Assembly (NCBI GenBank): GCA_027886185.1
Contig: WOAB01000226.1
Span: 2,790,001 to 2,854,000, forward strand
DNA length: 64,000 nucleotides
Direction of reading: 5' to 3'
DNA from: Rheum nobile
Lineage: Eukaryota; Streptophyta; Magnoliopsida; Caryophyllales; Polygonaceae
This document shows positions 9,427 to 18,947 of the stretch, in pieces; within the stretch, counting starts at the first letter, position 1, and every line of letters starts with the position of its first letter. Both the position numbers and the translations under genes were made by a program. Under the pieces are notes generated by a model that had not been told where the DNA came from, made no database searches, and saw only the letters and a list, made by a program, of their open reading frames with translations.

Positions 9427-10762
9427 TGATATGCGATATATTGTATAGCACATCTAGTGGTTATTAGCATAATTTAGGTGATGTTTGGATATTATTTGAT
9501 GGTAATTCTGTAATCCGGAAGAGAAGACTAGAAGTGAAGAAATCATGGGATTTACAGAGGTTTGAGGTGCATTGAAGAGTAGAAGAACAGTGTGCTGAAT
9601 TCAATTGGTTCGTTCTACTTACTCAGATGTCCAAATGGAGTGATTCTAATTCGAGGAGTTATCTCTTGAAGTCTACTGCAAGCCCTCAAAATATGAGCAC
9701 AATCCGAGTTGGGAATCAAACGTTATGGCATTTTTACGGAAGTGTCGCAGAAGTTGGAGCCTCTGGAGATCCACCGCACCCCGCGGTGGGTATTGCCGCA
9801 CCCGCGGTGACGACGCGCTGAAGACTTTTCTTGGCTTATTTCCGAGATCTTTTATCTGTTTTTATTTTATTTCTGAAACTTTGTTTCCAAGTTTGTTATT
9901 TTCTTTTATTTATTTCTGGATTATTTGCCCTAGTATTTAAGGTTATTTCTAAGACTTTGTTTAAAAAGAACCTAGTTTCCACCGTTCTTAGTTTTTCTCT
10001 CACAAACCCTATGAAGAACTAAGCTTCCATTGTTGCACTTGACGTTTTGAAGCCTTCAATTGATTGGTTGTGAGTTTTCTACTCTTGTTCGATTTCCTAT
10101 CTAGTTGGATTAGTTCTCTTGTGCTTGAATGTTTATTGGTTTATGTTGATTTATCTAGAGTAGCTACCTAGGTCTATTGATATCTTCCTAATTGCTAGGA
10201 CTTGTGATTCCGGGTTTGGGTTGCATATCTAGTAGCAAACACGATTTACATAAGTGGGTTGCGAGTATTCATCGTGAGAGAGAGTTAATTGCATGTTATA
10301 GTAACGGGTTGTTTCTATTGCATGTATCTTGTTGAATCCTTGGTTGAGTGCTATTGCTTTATTGAGTCTTGAAGGTTTTCGGATTTGATTTGGTAATAAG
10401 TACTATTAGGGCTGGTAGAACTAATAGTTACATATGATCGGGATAAGAATAATTAAAGGAAAGATAAGAACTTGAGATTAATAGAATTCAGTGATCAACC
10501 ATATCTCTTGTTGTGTGGATCTTTGTCAGGTGTGACGCTTTTCCCAATCATATTCACAATCTTTGCCTGCGAATCTGTTTACTTGTCTACTTGTTATTTG
10601 GTTACGAAAATCATACACCCCCCCCCCTAGTTCCTAGTTGGTGACTTGCAATTACTTGAATTGATAATCTGATTCTCTGTGAGATTCGACCCTTACTTGC
10701 CCAAACTACTTGTTTAGGTTTGTTAGGATTATTTTGTTTAGGTGTCACGACAACGCCTATCA
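9427..10762 (+). repeat. 3' LTR of element B
   Basis: 1336 bp, TGATATGC...CTATCA, preceded by the purine tract AAGCATGGGAGAATT (9412-9426). It is very similar to the left LTR, so the insertion is fairly recent. Confidence 0.9.
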
Positions 10763-10917
10763 GCCATGTTGTGAAAAACTGTGCTAAGAAACAAAATTTC
10801 ACTGAAGAGCACACTCATCGAAGGAACAGTAGAAGTAACAATGTTGATTTAAATGACTATGATGTATCCTCTGATATGTGCAATGCTAAGCCTAGAGAAT
10901 ATTATTTTGTTTCTAAA
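10763..10917 (+). pseudogene. C-terminal tail of element C gag (right of element B)
   Basis: It begins with the duplicated GCCAT and supplies the H-X4-C end of the zinc knuckle interrupted at 5372. A basic and acidic tail runs to a TGA at 10918-10920. This shows that B cut the zinc-knuckle codons. Confidence 0.7.
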
Positions 10918-10997
10918 TGACCAGGTAAAGCCAAGCTTGCCTGGATCGCTAAACACTAACTCTCTTTATGCAGGATGAAGTGATGGGGGACAACAGG

Positions 10998-12645
10998 TGG
11001 TTCATTGATAGCGCATGCTCATGCCATATGACATGAAACAAAGATCACCTTACCTCACTTCAATAACACTCCAAGGGAATCATTTCCCTTGGAGATAAAC
11101 GCTGCAGAGAGATAGTGGGAACAAGAGAAGCTACCTTGAATTCAAACATCAAAATAAAAGAGGTTAGTCTGATTCATCAACTTGGTTTTAATTTGCTAAG
11201 TGTAGCTCAACTTTGTGATCAAGGAGACAACGAGACTGTGTTCACAACCAAAGATTGCTACGTGAGGAATATAAAAACCAAGGAAATCGTATTAAAGGGT
11301 GTCAGATTCAACGATGTGTACACTGTGGACACAACCTTCAAGCCCTCAAGGGAACTGTGCTTTGCTTCTCTAGCTGAAGAGACAGAACTGTGGCACAGAA
11401 GGCTTGGACATGCAAATTTACAACTCATTCACAAACTTCACAAGAAGGAACTGGTTAGAGGACTTCCAAATGTCAAACCTGAGATCCATGGAGTCTGTGA
11501 AGCTTGTGTAAGAGGGAAGCAAACATGTTCCTCTTTCAAAAGCAAACCAGATGTTACCACTTCTCGTCCTCTGGAACTGATCCATATGGATCTCTGTGGT
11601 CCCATGAGGATAAGAAGTCATGCAGGGAACATGTATGTGTTTGTTATTGTTGATGATTACTCTAGATTTACATGGACAATTTTTCTCTCTTCCAAGGAAC
11701 AGGTATTCGAGGCATTTGAATCTTTCATCAAGAATGTGGAAACAAATTTGGGTCTCAAGCTAAGCTCCATTCGATCCGACCATGGAACGGAGTTTGAGAA
11801 TTCCATGTTCCTTGATTACTGCAGAGAACATGGGGTCTCTCATAACTTCTCAGCTCCTAGGACACCACAACAAAATGGAGTAGTCGAGAGGAAAAATAGA
11901 ACATTGGAGGACATGGCTAGAACAATGCTCATAGCAAGCAACCTTCCTCGAATATTCTGGGATGAGGCGATCAACACTTCATGCTATATCCTTAATCGTG
12001 CCATGCTTAGACCATTGTTAAATAAAACTGCATATGAACTAATCAGGGAACGCAAGCCCAATGTTTCCCACTTGCGTGCCTTTGGTTGCAGGTGCTTCAT
12101 TCACAACAATGGAAAAGACAACTTGGGAAAATTTGATCCAAGGAGCGATGAAGGAATTTTTCTGGGTTATGCTAATTCAAGCAAAGCTTATAGATCAAGT
12201 CTACAATAAGCGAACCCGGAAGATTGAAGAGAGCATTCATATTGTCTTCGATGAACACTCCAAAGCTGTGAGTGATACCCTCAATCCAACTACCCCTGAT
12301 CATGATTTTCCGAGGATGCAACGTGAAGACTCAGATGATGATGATGACAACAACAATCAGCGTGACAACCCACACACAGGGAATCGTGCACCCACTGCTA
12401 GTGGAAACACGCCAGGCTCTCAGGGAACTATCACTGATAGCAGAACTACAATCAACATTGTTCCACTAGTACCTGTAGTTCCCTCATCAACAACTCAAGA
12501 TGTTGACACCGATATCACCACTGTTCCCACAGTAACTTCTGGTGGTGATACATCTAAAATCGAAGAAGAGTTGTTGAATGCAATTGTGGAGGACTCTTAT
12601 GGTAATGTTTCTAATGCATCATTTGTCTTTAATGATACATCTTGA
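10998..12645 (+). pseudogene. Copia protease remnant and integrase (element C interior)
   Basis: Integrase inserts the cDNA into host DNA. Near 10998-11035 a copia protease-like motif reads DSACS where DSGCS is usual, then a stop. From 11115 a 364-codon open stretch holds the zinc-binding H94, H99, C128, C131 and the catalytic D159, D222, E258 (35 residues between the last two). A GAG-pre-integrase region precedes it. A 4-base insertion near 12195 shifts the frame; the next frame (to 12645) has the acidic, D- and N-rich linker normally found before reverse transcriptase. Reverse transcriptase and RNase H do not follow, so the polyprotein ends in a deletion. Confidence 0.85.
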
Positions 12646-12702
12646 CTTTAATGATTAATGAACTCTTATGGTAATGTTTCTAATGCATCATTTGTCTTTG
12701 CC
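12591..12702 (+). repeat. Direct repeat at the deletion point downstream of integrase
   Basis: About 42 bp, starting CTCTTATGGTAATG, occur twice about 69 bp apart (12594 and 12663). The reverse transcriptase region should lie here, so the repeat may mark the deletion or a local duplication. Confidence 0.6.
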
Positions 12703-13055
12703 TTAAGTTTCTATTATGGTCATTGTCATGGGTTTAACGCAAATTGTTTATTTCACATTGATATCCTATACTTGATAAGTAACTTGATCTTTTCGATGAT
12801 GTCAAAAGGGGGAAGAATGGATAGGAACCTTGAATTATTGGAACTACTGGACTTATAGGAACTCTGAACCCATTCTACTTCTAAAGGGGAACTTGAATAA
12901 CTTAGTTCATTTGCTTATGGGGAATTTGCAACTATTGAATGTTCTATCAATATTTTTTAAAGTTGAAAACCCCTTAGCTCAACTGTTCTCATGAATTTCA
13001 TGTTCCTATTATGTTGACAGGTTCCTTATATTTGTCATCATCAAAAAGGGGGAAT
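12703..13055 (+). other. 3' non-coding region with two polypurine tracts (Sirevirus type)
   Basis: No gene is visible. GATGTCAAAAGGGGGAAG near 12800 and CATCAAAAAGGGGGAAT ending at 13055 are two polypurine tracts, as reported for Sireviruses, which repeat this motif. The second abuts the LTR at 13056. The region is rich in GGAAC and GTTCC. Confidence 0.65.
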
Positions 13056-14170
13056 TGTTAGGAAACGGAACTCTGGAACTTCGGTTCCCCTGAGAGTTCC
13101 TTTCCTCAGTTTCTCTACTTTTGAAGATGACAAATATTATGATACTAATGTTTTATCTCAAAGATGTGCTTTAAGGAACCACATGAATATACCAAAGGCA
13201 AGAAAGCCAAACAGGACAAGAGAACCAAAGGAACAAGACAAAGGAAGGAACCCAGAGGAACCCAGGTGTACCCAGAAATGTAGCATGCGAAGTTGCGATT
13301 CCCGAGAAATCTGGGAATACCAAACCTCGGACAAAAGGAGGTGAAAGCGACTTGAGAGAAGCTTCCAAAAGCCTGCCACCATCCAAGAACAAGACTCCAA
13401 GACACCTAGAACGCCAAACCTCGGACAGAGAAAGGTGAAAGTGACAGGACATGGAATATGTCGCTGTCCAGAAGACAGTTCCCAAGCGCCCAGAGTGTTG
13501 AACCTCGGACAAAGGAAGCTGGAGAATGACTTGGCTGAAGAGGTTGACTAACCTAGAAGGATTCTGAGCTGCCTAGGTTGTTTGCACATGCCAAGAACAA
13601 CGTGGACCAAGGAGAACCACTTATCCTAGGGCAAGCTCAATCTGTGGGAACCCAGAGAGGATCAAGCTGCGAAGAATCCTCTATAAAAGGAAGACTAACT
13701 CAAGAGTTATCTTCAAGCATTTTACAATAGAATCACACTCCATAGCAAACATCAAAGTGTGAAGCTTCAAACAAGATCATCAAAGCAAACCGAGATCAAG
13801 AGGAACCAATCAAGGAATAGAAGAGTTGAGTGCTAAGTTCCTGTGACTATAAGTGATAGTTCCTAGATGTGAAGGTCTGTTTCTTGGATTGATTATTGAT
13901 TGTGTTAAGTTATCTAGGATTGCCTAACTGTGTGTAAGGCAAAAAAACTGTGTGTTTGTTCCTAGGATAAGCTGTAACCAAAAGAGATAAGAAATCAAGA
14001 AGTAGACCTTGAAATCCTTTCGAAAGAAAGGTAGTAGTTTTTATCTTGGATTGCTAGTTGGCAATCAAAGGTTTCCACTATAAGGAACTTGTCATTTGTT
14101 TGATTGTTTATTTCCGCTGCGAAGGGAACTTAGAATCGATATTCTGAGTTCCTTAAGTTATTATCTAACA
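13056..14170 (+). repeat. Foreign Sirevirus LTR inside element C (LTR X)
   Basis: It starts TGTTAGGAA right after a polypurine tract and ends TATCTAACA, 1115 bp. It resembles the element C LTR in layout but not closely in sequence. Its flanks GGAAT and ATCAC are not a target duplication, so it is not a simple solo LTR. I read it as the 3' LTR of a second Sirevirus whose 5' end was lost by recombination. Confidence 0.65.
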
Positions 14171-15453
14171 ATCACGATCCTACAGAACAACCATCAGTGG
14201 AACCTGTCCCAGACACTGATGCTTCCAAAGAGATGGTGACTATTTCTGAGCAAGAAGAAGAAGTGGACTCTCCTCCCAAGTCCAAAGAAGCTGAAGAGGA
14301 GGAGGCCATGGCTGATGTGGAAGCTGATCTGGGTCTCCGTCCTCTGGAAACTGTGGCGCCGAGTCGTAAGCGCAAACACTTGATTGGCTCGGAGGAGGAG
14401 GAGCAACCAGATGTGGTGATCACATGGGAACAACGAGTGTCCACCGATGTATCAACTCCGACCAAATCCACCGCCGGTGAGACTACTCCGGGCACTCTAA
14501 AGGCCAGGCTGCGATCTGCAAAGAAAGTCGAGGCCAAGACTGAGCCCAGGAAGAAGGCCAAGCTAGAAGACAAGGATGTCGATAGGAAGAAAATCATTCC
14601 CCGTCTCCTTATCCCACAAGAGTTCCTGGTCGCCAACAACTTCGACGATGTCTTGGAGTGACTCAAGTTTCAGGGCTGGGAACAGTTCCTCTCTAACCGT
14701 GTTCTGGCCAACCCTGATCAAATCCGGGAGTTTTATCGTTCCTTCCAGCTCAACACCGGTGCTACAATGGTGGGAACAGCAACCATCAATGATGAAGATC
14801 TGTCCTTCACTATTTCCAAGGTTGCTCGTCTATTGTCCGTCTCTGCTGAGGGGTTTTGCGAAATCTCTGAGAAAAACGCAAAAGCCTTGAAATCGGCCAA
14901 GGAGGCTAGTGCTGAGAGGCTCTTCAAATCCAAAATCCCAGCCACTCATGTGTCAGCTCTCACCCTGTCCCAGAGAATAGCACACCACATCATCATGAAA
15001 GTTATTGTTCCTAGGCAGGAAAAGAGAAACACCATCACTGCCACCGATCTGCTTTTGCTTGATAAGTTTTGGCACATGGAGAAGATTGATCTTCCACAGA
15101 TCATTCTACAACACATGGCAAAATGCAGTGCCAAAACCCATTCCCTTGCATATCCCAATTTCATCAAACTGATTCTGCAAGCAGAGGGGGTCTACAGAGC
15201 AGAAGGCGAAGTTTCCCTGATCACTGAATTGGATATGGTGAATGTGAACAAAATGCAGTTTCATGGAGACAGGAAGGGAACTCTGCCTGTGTCTGATATT
15301 TTGAAGAAAGAAGCTGGAGAGAGAACATCTAAAGGTGCTTCTGTGCAAAGCCAGATGTTAGATGAATTGCGTGAGATCAAAAACATCCTTTCACTACTTC
15401 TTGAGCATTTTCTCCGACAGGACAAGGCCCAGAAGGAGGATTCTGAGTCTTGA
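14171..15453 (+). pseudogene. Extra 3' ORF of element C with plant transposon-protein-like domain
   Basis: One frame is open from the LTR X junction to 15453 except for TGA at 14659-14661. The first part is acidic and low-complexity with a basic stretch (RKKAKLED). The second part (LKFQGWEQFL, then REFYRSF) resembles the putative plant transposon protein family (Pfam PF20167), which I name from memory of its pattern. The C-terminal end has a coiled-coil-like helix. The place between pol and 3' LTR is where Sireviruses carry an envelope-like ORF. The upstream end is cut by LTR X, so the protein is incomplete. Confidence 0.6.
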
Positions 15454-15948
15454 GTGGACACCTTTTCTTATCCAGCCCGTCTAACCCTCTTCTCTTGACT
15501 TTTTCTATGTTCTCTTGTTTAAATGTTTGCATTGTGATCATTTTGTGACTGTTTGCCTGATTGTCTTTTGGTTTTTGTAATCAATTCTCTGCATTTTGAA
15601 TGAACTTTTCTTTGCTGGTAACTGCTGTTTAGCTATGTTGTTCCACTGTTTATTTTTGGTCCTTTGATGATGCCAAAAGGGGGAAGTGTGGAAATTATTT
15701 GCGATTACTCAGTTAAGAGAGGTAACAGTGTACATTGTTCCTAATTCTTTATGAATTTCTGGACGATGCTAGTGTTGAGGGGGAACGATGATGCAACTTG
15801 AAGGTATGAATCGCAATTACTCATTTTACATAAAAATTTTCTTATACATTTGAACTGAGATACATGTTGATAAATATTACCTTGCTTGTTACTCTGTTTC
15901 GATCGAACAGTTTTTGAATGGGTTTGTCATCACCAAAAAGGGAGAAAT
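15454..15948 (+). other. 3' non-coding region of element C with two polypurine tracts
   Basis: No gene. GATGCCAAAAGGGGGAAG near 15670 and CACCAAAAAGGGAGAAAT ending at 15948 parallel the pair at 12703-13055. The last abuts the right LTR. Confidence 0.65.
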
Positions 15949-16766
15949 TGTTGGAACCTTGACGTTCCCTCTGGTTTTGATGATGATAAACACCATTAGG
16001 TTTTATGTTTTATTGTTGTTCCTATGAGTTTCAGATTTTATGAAAGGATAAAGGAATAATGGAAAACAGTGAAGAAGAGAAAACAGAGGAGCACAATGGA
16101 ACGTTGTGGAAACAAGGAGCAGTTCCCACACAAACAAATTGGAAATCTGGAAAGCACGAGGTGTTTATACAAGGAAAGTTCTATTCATGGAAACTCCGCG
16201 TCTGAGGAACAACGCGAGAACGCAGAGATGCCAGCTGTTCCCAAACGGACTCAATTATACAAGGAAACAAGATTTCGTGTCTTACTTGGAGAAGAAGGAA
16301 AAAATAATGAGTCTTAGGAAAGTTTATACATGGAAACTATATGTTTATCAGCTTTAGTGTTTATTTGAAAACGTAGTTGTTCATAGTTACCATATATGAC
16401 TATTGTTAGATATTTGGAAATAGGATTTTTGTTAGACCCTATATATAGATGAGAACTGTCTTGGGAAAAGATATCTTAGCTATTGTCATTCAGAGCTTTT
16501 GGGAACTGAGATCGGAAAGCTAAAGCAAGGTACGGGTAGTTCTTGCTTTGAGTTTTTGTTTTGTTCTTGTGTTGTTTAGAGGTGATTGCACTCAAAGTCT
16601 TTATCCTAGGGTATAGGTGGAGAGAAGACTTGTGAGATTGTACAACTCTAATAATACAAGTAAACATACGTTTGGAAACTTTGTTGTTACTTTGAATATT
16701 TACTTATTTCCGCTGCCCATGGAACAGTCACATAGTTCCTTGTTCAAACACACTAACGATTCAACA
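15949..16766 (+). repeat. 3' LTR of element C
   Basis: 818 bp, near-identical to 2780-3593, and followed by the duplicated TAGAT. Confidence 0.9.
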
Positions 16767-16806
16767 TAGATATATATATATATAGATATATATATATATA
16801 TATATA
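16767..16806. repeat. AT microsatellite at the element C target
   Basis: TA dinucleotides with GATA interruptions. Its TAGAT start is the right copy of the target duplication. Confidence 0.8.
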
Positions 16807-16828
16807 TCAAATACTCTAGCTAGCTTGT

Positions 16829-16834
16829 TTTATT
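16829..16834 (-). terminator. Poly(A) signal AATAAA of the cysteine-rich peptide gene
   Basis: AATAAA on the minus strand, about 90 bases after the TAG stop at 16925. Element C is inserted about 60 bases further on. Confidence 0.6.
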
Positions 16835-16924
16835 CTGAAGAACACAAAAGGGTCGATGTAGCTAAAGATCCAAGCTGGATCGGATCGGATCCAGTACGTA
16901 CGTAGCTAGTAGGATCCGAGTAGG

Positions 16925-17296
16925 CTAAGAGCAGGTGCACCCGTCTCCGCAGCAGATGGCTCCACACGATATCCACCCACCACTATAGGTGAACCAGCAG
17001 CATCGGCATCCTTGAATATGTACATATAATTACAGACTCACATTAATAAGGTAATTCAAGAAAGTTATTTTATTTGTTACTATATAACATTATATACAAA
17101 GGGAGCTTAATGTATATGTGTATTATGTATATATACCTTGGGGATGATAAACCATGGACTTAGGGGATGCTCCAGGGTCGACCTGTTTAAGGAGGCGTGG
17201 GCCCGCGGTCACCTCACTGTAAGAAGCAAGGGAAAGGAGCACCAACGCCGCCATGACCACCGCTGCCACCACCACCCGCCAGTTCTTGAGCGCCAT
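16925..17296 (-). CDS. Secreted cysteine-rich peptide, two exons
   Basis: Exon 1 is 17296-17137 and exon 2 is 17010-16925, minus strand, with a 126-bp GT-AG intron. The joined frame is 81 codons plus TAG. It starts in good context (AAG-ATG-GC). Residues 1-31 form a signal peptide: a basic start, a long A/V/L core and a small-residue end. The pro-region contains RLLKQVDPGASP. The C-terminal 27 residues hold eight cysteines: C-x-CC, one C, CC after four residues, then C-x-C near the end. This is the plan of secreted plant signalling or defence peptides, but I do not recognise the family. TATA box and AATAAA signal are correctly placed. It is the only complete-looking host gene in the window. 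Confidence 0.75.
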
Positions 17297-17421
17297 CTTC
17301 GATCACCTTTAATTTGGATGTTAAGTACGTATACGTACTTTTATCAATCTGCTTTAATTAATAGGTATACCGTATACGTGTGAATATATCGCTCATAACT
17401 CACACGTACCTCACCAGCCTG

Positions 17422-17429
17422 TTTATATA
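17422..17429 (-). promoter_or_regulatory. TATA box of the cysteine-rich peptide gene
   Basis: TATATAAA on the minus strand, 126 bases upstream of the ATG. This predicts a start of transcription near 17393 and a leader of about 95 bases. Confidence 0.6.
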
Positions 17430-17449
17430 CTAGGTTTTCTAAAGTGTTT

Positions 17450-17667
17450 TACGGATTTGTTTGTTGTACATATTTATAATGTCATTTTTATAGATAAAGG
17501 TTTTTTTAATATAATGATGTTTGATAAAATATAATTATAAAATTCTTTTTATAATAAATTATAAAGTATTAATTTTACAAACTTTAAAGTATTACTAATA
17601 TTTAATTTAAATAAATCTCTTTATAAATGATAAAGTCATTATAATTGATTTTATCAAACAATCCGTA
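17450..17667. mobile_element. AT-rich MITE upstream of the peptide gene
   Basis: Imperfect terminal inverted repeats: CGGATTTGTTTG at the left, and the complement CAAACAATCCG at the right, flanked by TA on both sides. The pairing extends imperfectly inward over about 50 bp. A TA target duplication suggests a Tc1/mariner-type MITE. It ends about 20 bp upstream of the TATA box. Confidence 0.5.
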
Positions 17668-17996
17668 CCGTACTGTATTAGGAAATCTGAACGATTTTTT
17701 TTATAGCAAATTGTGCACGGTGCATATGGTTTTGGATTCTCCTTCGAACTTGAAGCATGATCTCGGAACTTGATTCAATTGGCGATACTTAAGAATCTTC
17801 CGGCCTATATACATATTTCCGACCGATTTTCATTTTATTTTAAGCTATTTCGTTTTTCTTTTTCTTTTTTTGTGTGATTAAATTATTAAAATATTTTTAA
17901 TTTAAACAGTGTTGTTATCACAATATGAACATAACCATGGCTGTTCCAATGATTTTAGGTCATGTGCTATAGAAATATAGAAACTCTAATGATAGT
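17668..17996. other. AT-rich intergenic DNA
   Basis: I see no gene or clear repeat here. The last five bases, ATAGT (17992-17996), are the left target duplication of element G. Confidence 0.5.
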
Positions 17997-18285
17997 TGTG
18001 AAGGTAAAAATACGTTATTTATTTTTATTATTATTATTTAATTGATGATATTAGAAAATATATTAATTAAGAAATTCATTAAAGAAAAATGATGCTCATT
18101 TAATATGCTTCCACTATAAAAGACGTAATCCTAATCCTAGCTGAGAATTCAATTTTAAGACTCTGAAACACTAGCCTTCATCTCGATGAAAGAAGTTCTG
18201 ACTTGAGCGTCGAAGGGAGAAAGTCTCGCCCTTTGGCCTTTTTATGTATTTGCAGGCTACGGGAAAGATGATCGAAGATCGCCGT
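17997..18285 (+). repeat. Left LTR of element G (3' end truncated)
   Basis: It matches 20351-20660 with many point differences and small gaps. The last part of the right LTR has no counterpart here. Confidence 0.6.
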
Positions 18286-18294
18286 AGTTTTAGC

Positions 18295-18425
18295 ATACGG
18301 GTCGCATGGGCACGAGCTGCCATCTTATTTTATTAGCCTAAGGGCCACAGAGGCACAAGTTGCCATCTTCATTCTATTAGCCTTTGGCCCACAAGGGCAT
18401 GAGCTATCATCAAGTTTTAGCCTAC
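18295..18425 (+). repeat. Short tandem repeat, about 57 bp, three degenerate copies
   Basis: Copies share TAGCCTA-GGGCC and GGGCACGAGCTGCCATCTT-like segments. It leads straight into the minisatellite, which also starts TAGCCTATGGGCA. Confidence 0.6.
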
Positions 18426-18429
18426 GGGC

Positions 18430-18930
18430 ATCGTGCAAGAACGCACCCCAGAATATATAGCCTATGGGCATTGTGCAAGAATGCACTGGCATTGTGCAAG
18501 AATGCACCACCATTGTGCAAGAACGCACATGCACTGTGCAAGAACGCAACATTGTGCGAGAAAGCACCACCATTATGCAAGAACGCACTAGCATTGTGCA
18601 AGAAAGCACCACCACTGTGCAAGAACGCATGAGCACTGTGCAAGAACGCACAGGTGTTGTGCAAGGACACACTGGCATTGTGCAAGAAAGCACGACCACT
18701 GTGCAAGAACGTACGCACGAGCACTGTGCAAGAACGCACTAGCATTGTGCAAGAACAAACTACCACTGTGCAAGAACGCACAGACATTGTGCAAGAACGC
18801 ACCCTTCAAGAAAAACAAGAACGCACTACCACCGTGCAAGAACGCATGGGCATTGTGCAAGAACGCACCACAAAATAGCATACGAGCATTGTGCAAGAAT
18901 GCACCCTTCAAGAAAAACAAGACGCACATA
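18430..18930 (+). repeat. 21-bp minisatellite, about 20 copies (core GTGCAAGAACGCA)
   Basis: The core GTGCAAGAACGCAC recurs about every 21 bp with spacers such as CATT and CACT. Because the period is mostly a multiple of three and the unit has no stop codon in any frame, long ORFs appear on both strands. I do not call them genes. Confidence 0.85.
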
Positions 18931-18947
18931 CCAAGTCATAGACCGAG

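Larger units (their letters stand above)
5373..10762 (+). mobile_element. Element B: complete pol-less Athila-like retrotransposon
   Basis: LTRs of 1332 and 1336 bp, TG...CA ends, 5-bp duplication GCCAT, an Asp-tRNA-like primer site and a polypurine tract define a full element of 5390 bp. The 2.7-kb interior has one broken gag-protease ORF and then only the conserved non-coding structures. No reverse transcriptase, RNase H or integrase is present, so it must have depended on a partner for mobility. It resembles the class known as terminal-repeat retrotransposons with a gag domain. Confidence 0.92.
2780..16766 (+). mobile_element. Element C: Sirevirus-type Ty1/copia retrotransposon, nested and rearranged
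   Basis: Near-identical LTRs at 2780-3593 and 15949-16766 are flanked by the 5-bp duplication TAGAT (2775-2779 and 16767-16771). A Met-tRNA primer site follows the left LTR and a polypurine tract precedes the right one. Inside are a broken gag, a protease remnant, an integrase and an extra ORF near the 3' end, as in Sireviruses. Reverse transcriptase and RNase H are missing. Element B (5373-10762) and a foreign LTR (13056-14170) lie inside. The orientation of all coding parts is plus. Confidence 0.9.

Noticed and set aside
13056..14170. Simple solo LTR insertion
   Set aside because: No target duplication, and a polypurine tract directly abuts its left edge, as expected for a 3' LTR with its own interior.
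18422..18929. Long minus-strand ORFs with repeated AFLHN and VLAQC units
   Set aside because: They follow from a 21-bp unit that lacks stops in every frame; all frames are open equally, so there is no evidence for a chosen one.
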